DNA of 64,000 nucleotides from contig NZ_JADOEQ010000016.1 of assembly GCF_016745255.1 (NCBI RefSeq), positions 1 to 64,000 of the forward strand, read 5' to 3'. Position numbers and translations under genes: made by a program. The notes under the pieces are model-generated. The model saw nothing but the letters and a program-made list of their open reading frames with translations. It searched no databases and was not told the DNA's origin. Positions 63,767 to 64,000 of the stretch are shown in pieces (positions within the stretch are counted from its first letter, which is position 1; each line of letters opens with the position of its first letter). Source of the stretch: Enterococcus sp. BWR-S5 (lineage in GTDB: Bacteria > Bacillota > Bacilli > Lactobacillales > Enterococcaceae).

Positions 63767-63807
63767 ACTTCTATTGACGGAATAATCTATTTTAGCTAGA
63801 TACGTTA

Positions 63808-64000
63808 TTACTCAGCAGAAAATAGATATGGGTAGACAGGCTGATCGCCTTCATGAATTTCTGTTTCCAAATCTTCATGCTCCGCAGTCAATGCTTCTGC
63901 CAGTTTTTCTGCTTCTGCTACTTTCCCGCCTTCGCCGACGATAATCGTCACGATTTCTGTATCTTCATCCACCATGCGATTCAATGTGTCCAGAGAAGCT
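63808..64000 (-). CDS. fakA: Fatty acid kinase FakA / DAK2 protein, C-terminal end
   Basis: The last 64 codons of a gene that continues past the window's right edge. The frame reads SLDTLNRMVDEDTEIVTIIVGEGG, then VYPYLFSAE and stop (parts quoted). The TEIVTIIVGEG and HEGDQPVYPYLF-type ending matches the C-terminus of the YloV/FakA family, whose N-terminal DAK2 domain phosphorylates fatty acids bound by FakB. Its position upstream of recG is the usual one. Confidence 0.85.
   Translation of the reverse strand, partial: ASLDTLNRMVDEDTEIVTIIVGEGGKVAEAEKLAEALTAEHEDLETEIHEGDQPVYPYLFSAE

Overview
The window looks like a chromosomal segment of an Enterococcus or a very close relative (low-GC Lactobacillales). 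The basis is the gene order fakA-recG-plsX-acpP-rnc-smc-cof-ftsY, the fused glutathione synthetase GshF, a trehalose PTS paired with trehalose-6-phosphate phosphorylase, T-box leaders and several TTG starts behind strong Shine-Dalgarno sequences. The species call is inference. Almost everything lies on the minus strand.

Layout. 1-2200: a ComQ-like prenyl synthase gene converging on a membrane-protein gene, both behind the same palindromic leader. 2.2-4.4 kb: two paralogous histidine-phosphatase lipoproteins. 4.6-11.6 kb: a complete trpEGDCFBA operon behind a Trp-specific T-box with two antiterminator/terminator modules. 11.6-15.1 kb: an oppA-pepT peptide-use operon behind a T-box whose specifier reads Met. 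15.1-18.9 kb: a Fur-box-controlled siderophore ABC importer. 19.2-20.2 kb: two small cytosolic proteins. 20.2-29.2 kb: a surface-structure locus with an atypical response regulator, a SipW-type signal peptidase, two BsaA/TasA-like exported proteins, a sortase-type anchored protein and a 1483-residue RCC1/MucBP-like protein. A tyrosine recombinase flanked by matching palindromes sits beside it. 31-36.6 kb: a NagB-like protein and a BceRSAB-type peptide-antibiotic sensing and detoxification module. 36.8-42 kb: a membrane-anchored glycerophosphodiesterase, a 21-residue amphipathic peptide gene missed by ordinary ORF length cut-offs, a small lipoprotein and gshF. 42.2-48.9 kb: the trehalose regulon (treR, pgmB, GH65 phosphorylase, divergent PTS gene) with matching operators and cre-like sites. 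49-51.7 kb: a decayed stretch and two Ig-like FPxTG surface proteins. 52.1-64 kb: conserved housekeeping genes (ftsY, cof, smc, rnc, acpP, plsX, recG, fakA end).

The strongest non-textbook signals are: (1) the SipW/BsaA/sortase/RCC1 locus as a candidate matrix-fibre system; (2) a family of about 115-bp hairpin elements with co-varying arms, arrayed between rnc and smc with one copy in the trp leader; (3) the two convergent genes with an identical 26-bp leader, one of them ComQ-like; (4) the short leaderless amphipathic peptide gene; (5) the duplicated antiterminator module in the trp T-box. No rRNA, tRNA or CRISPR array was seen.
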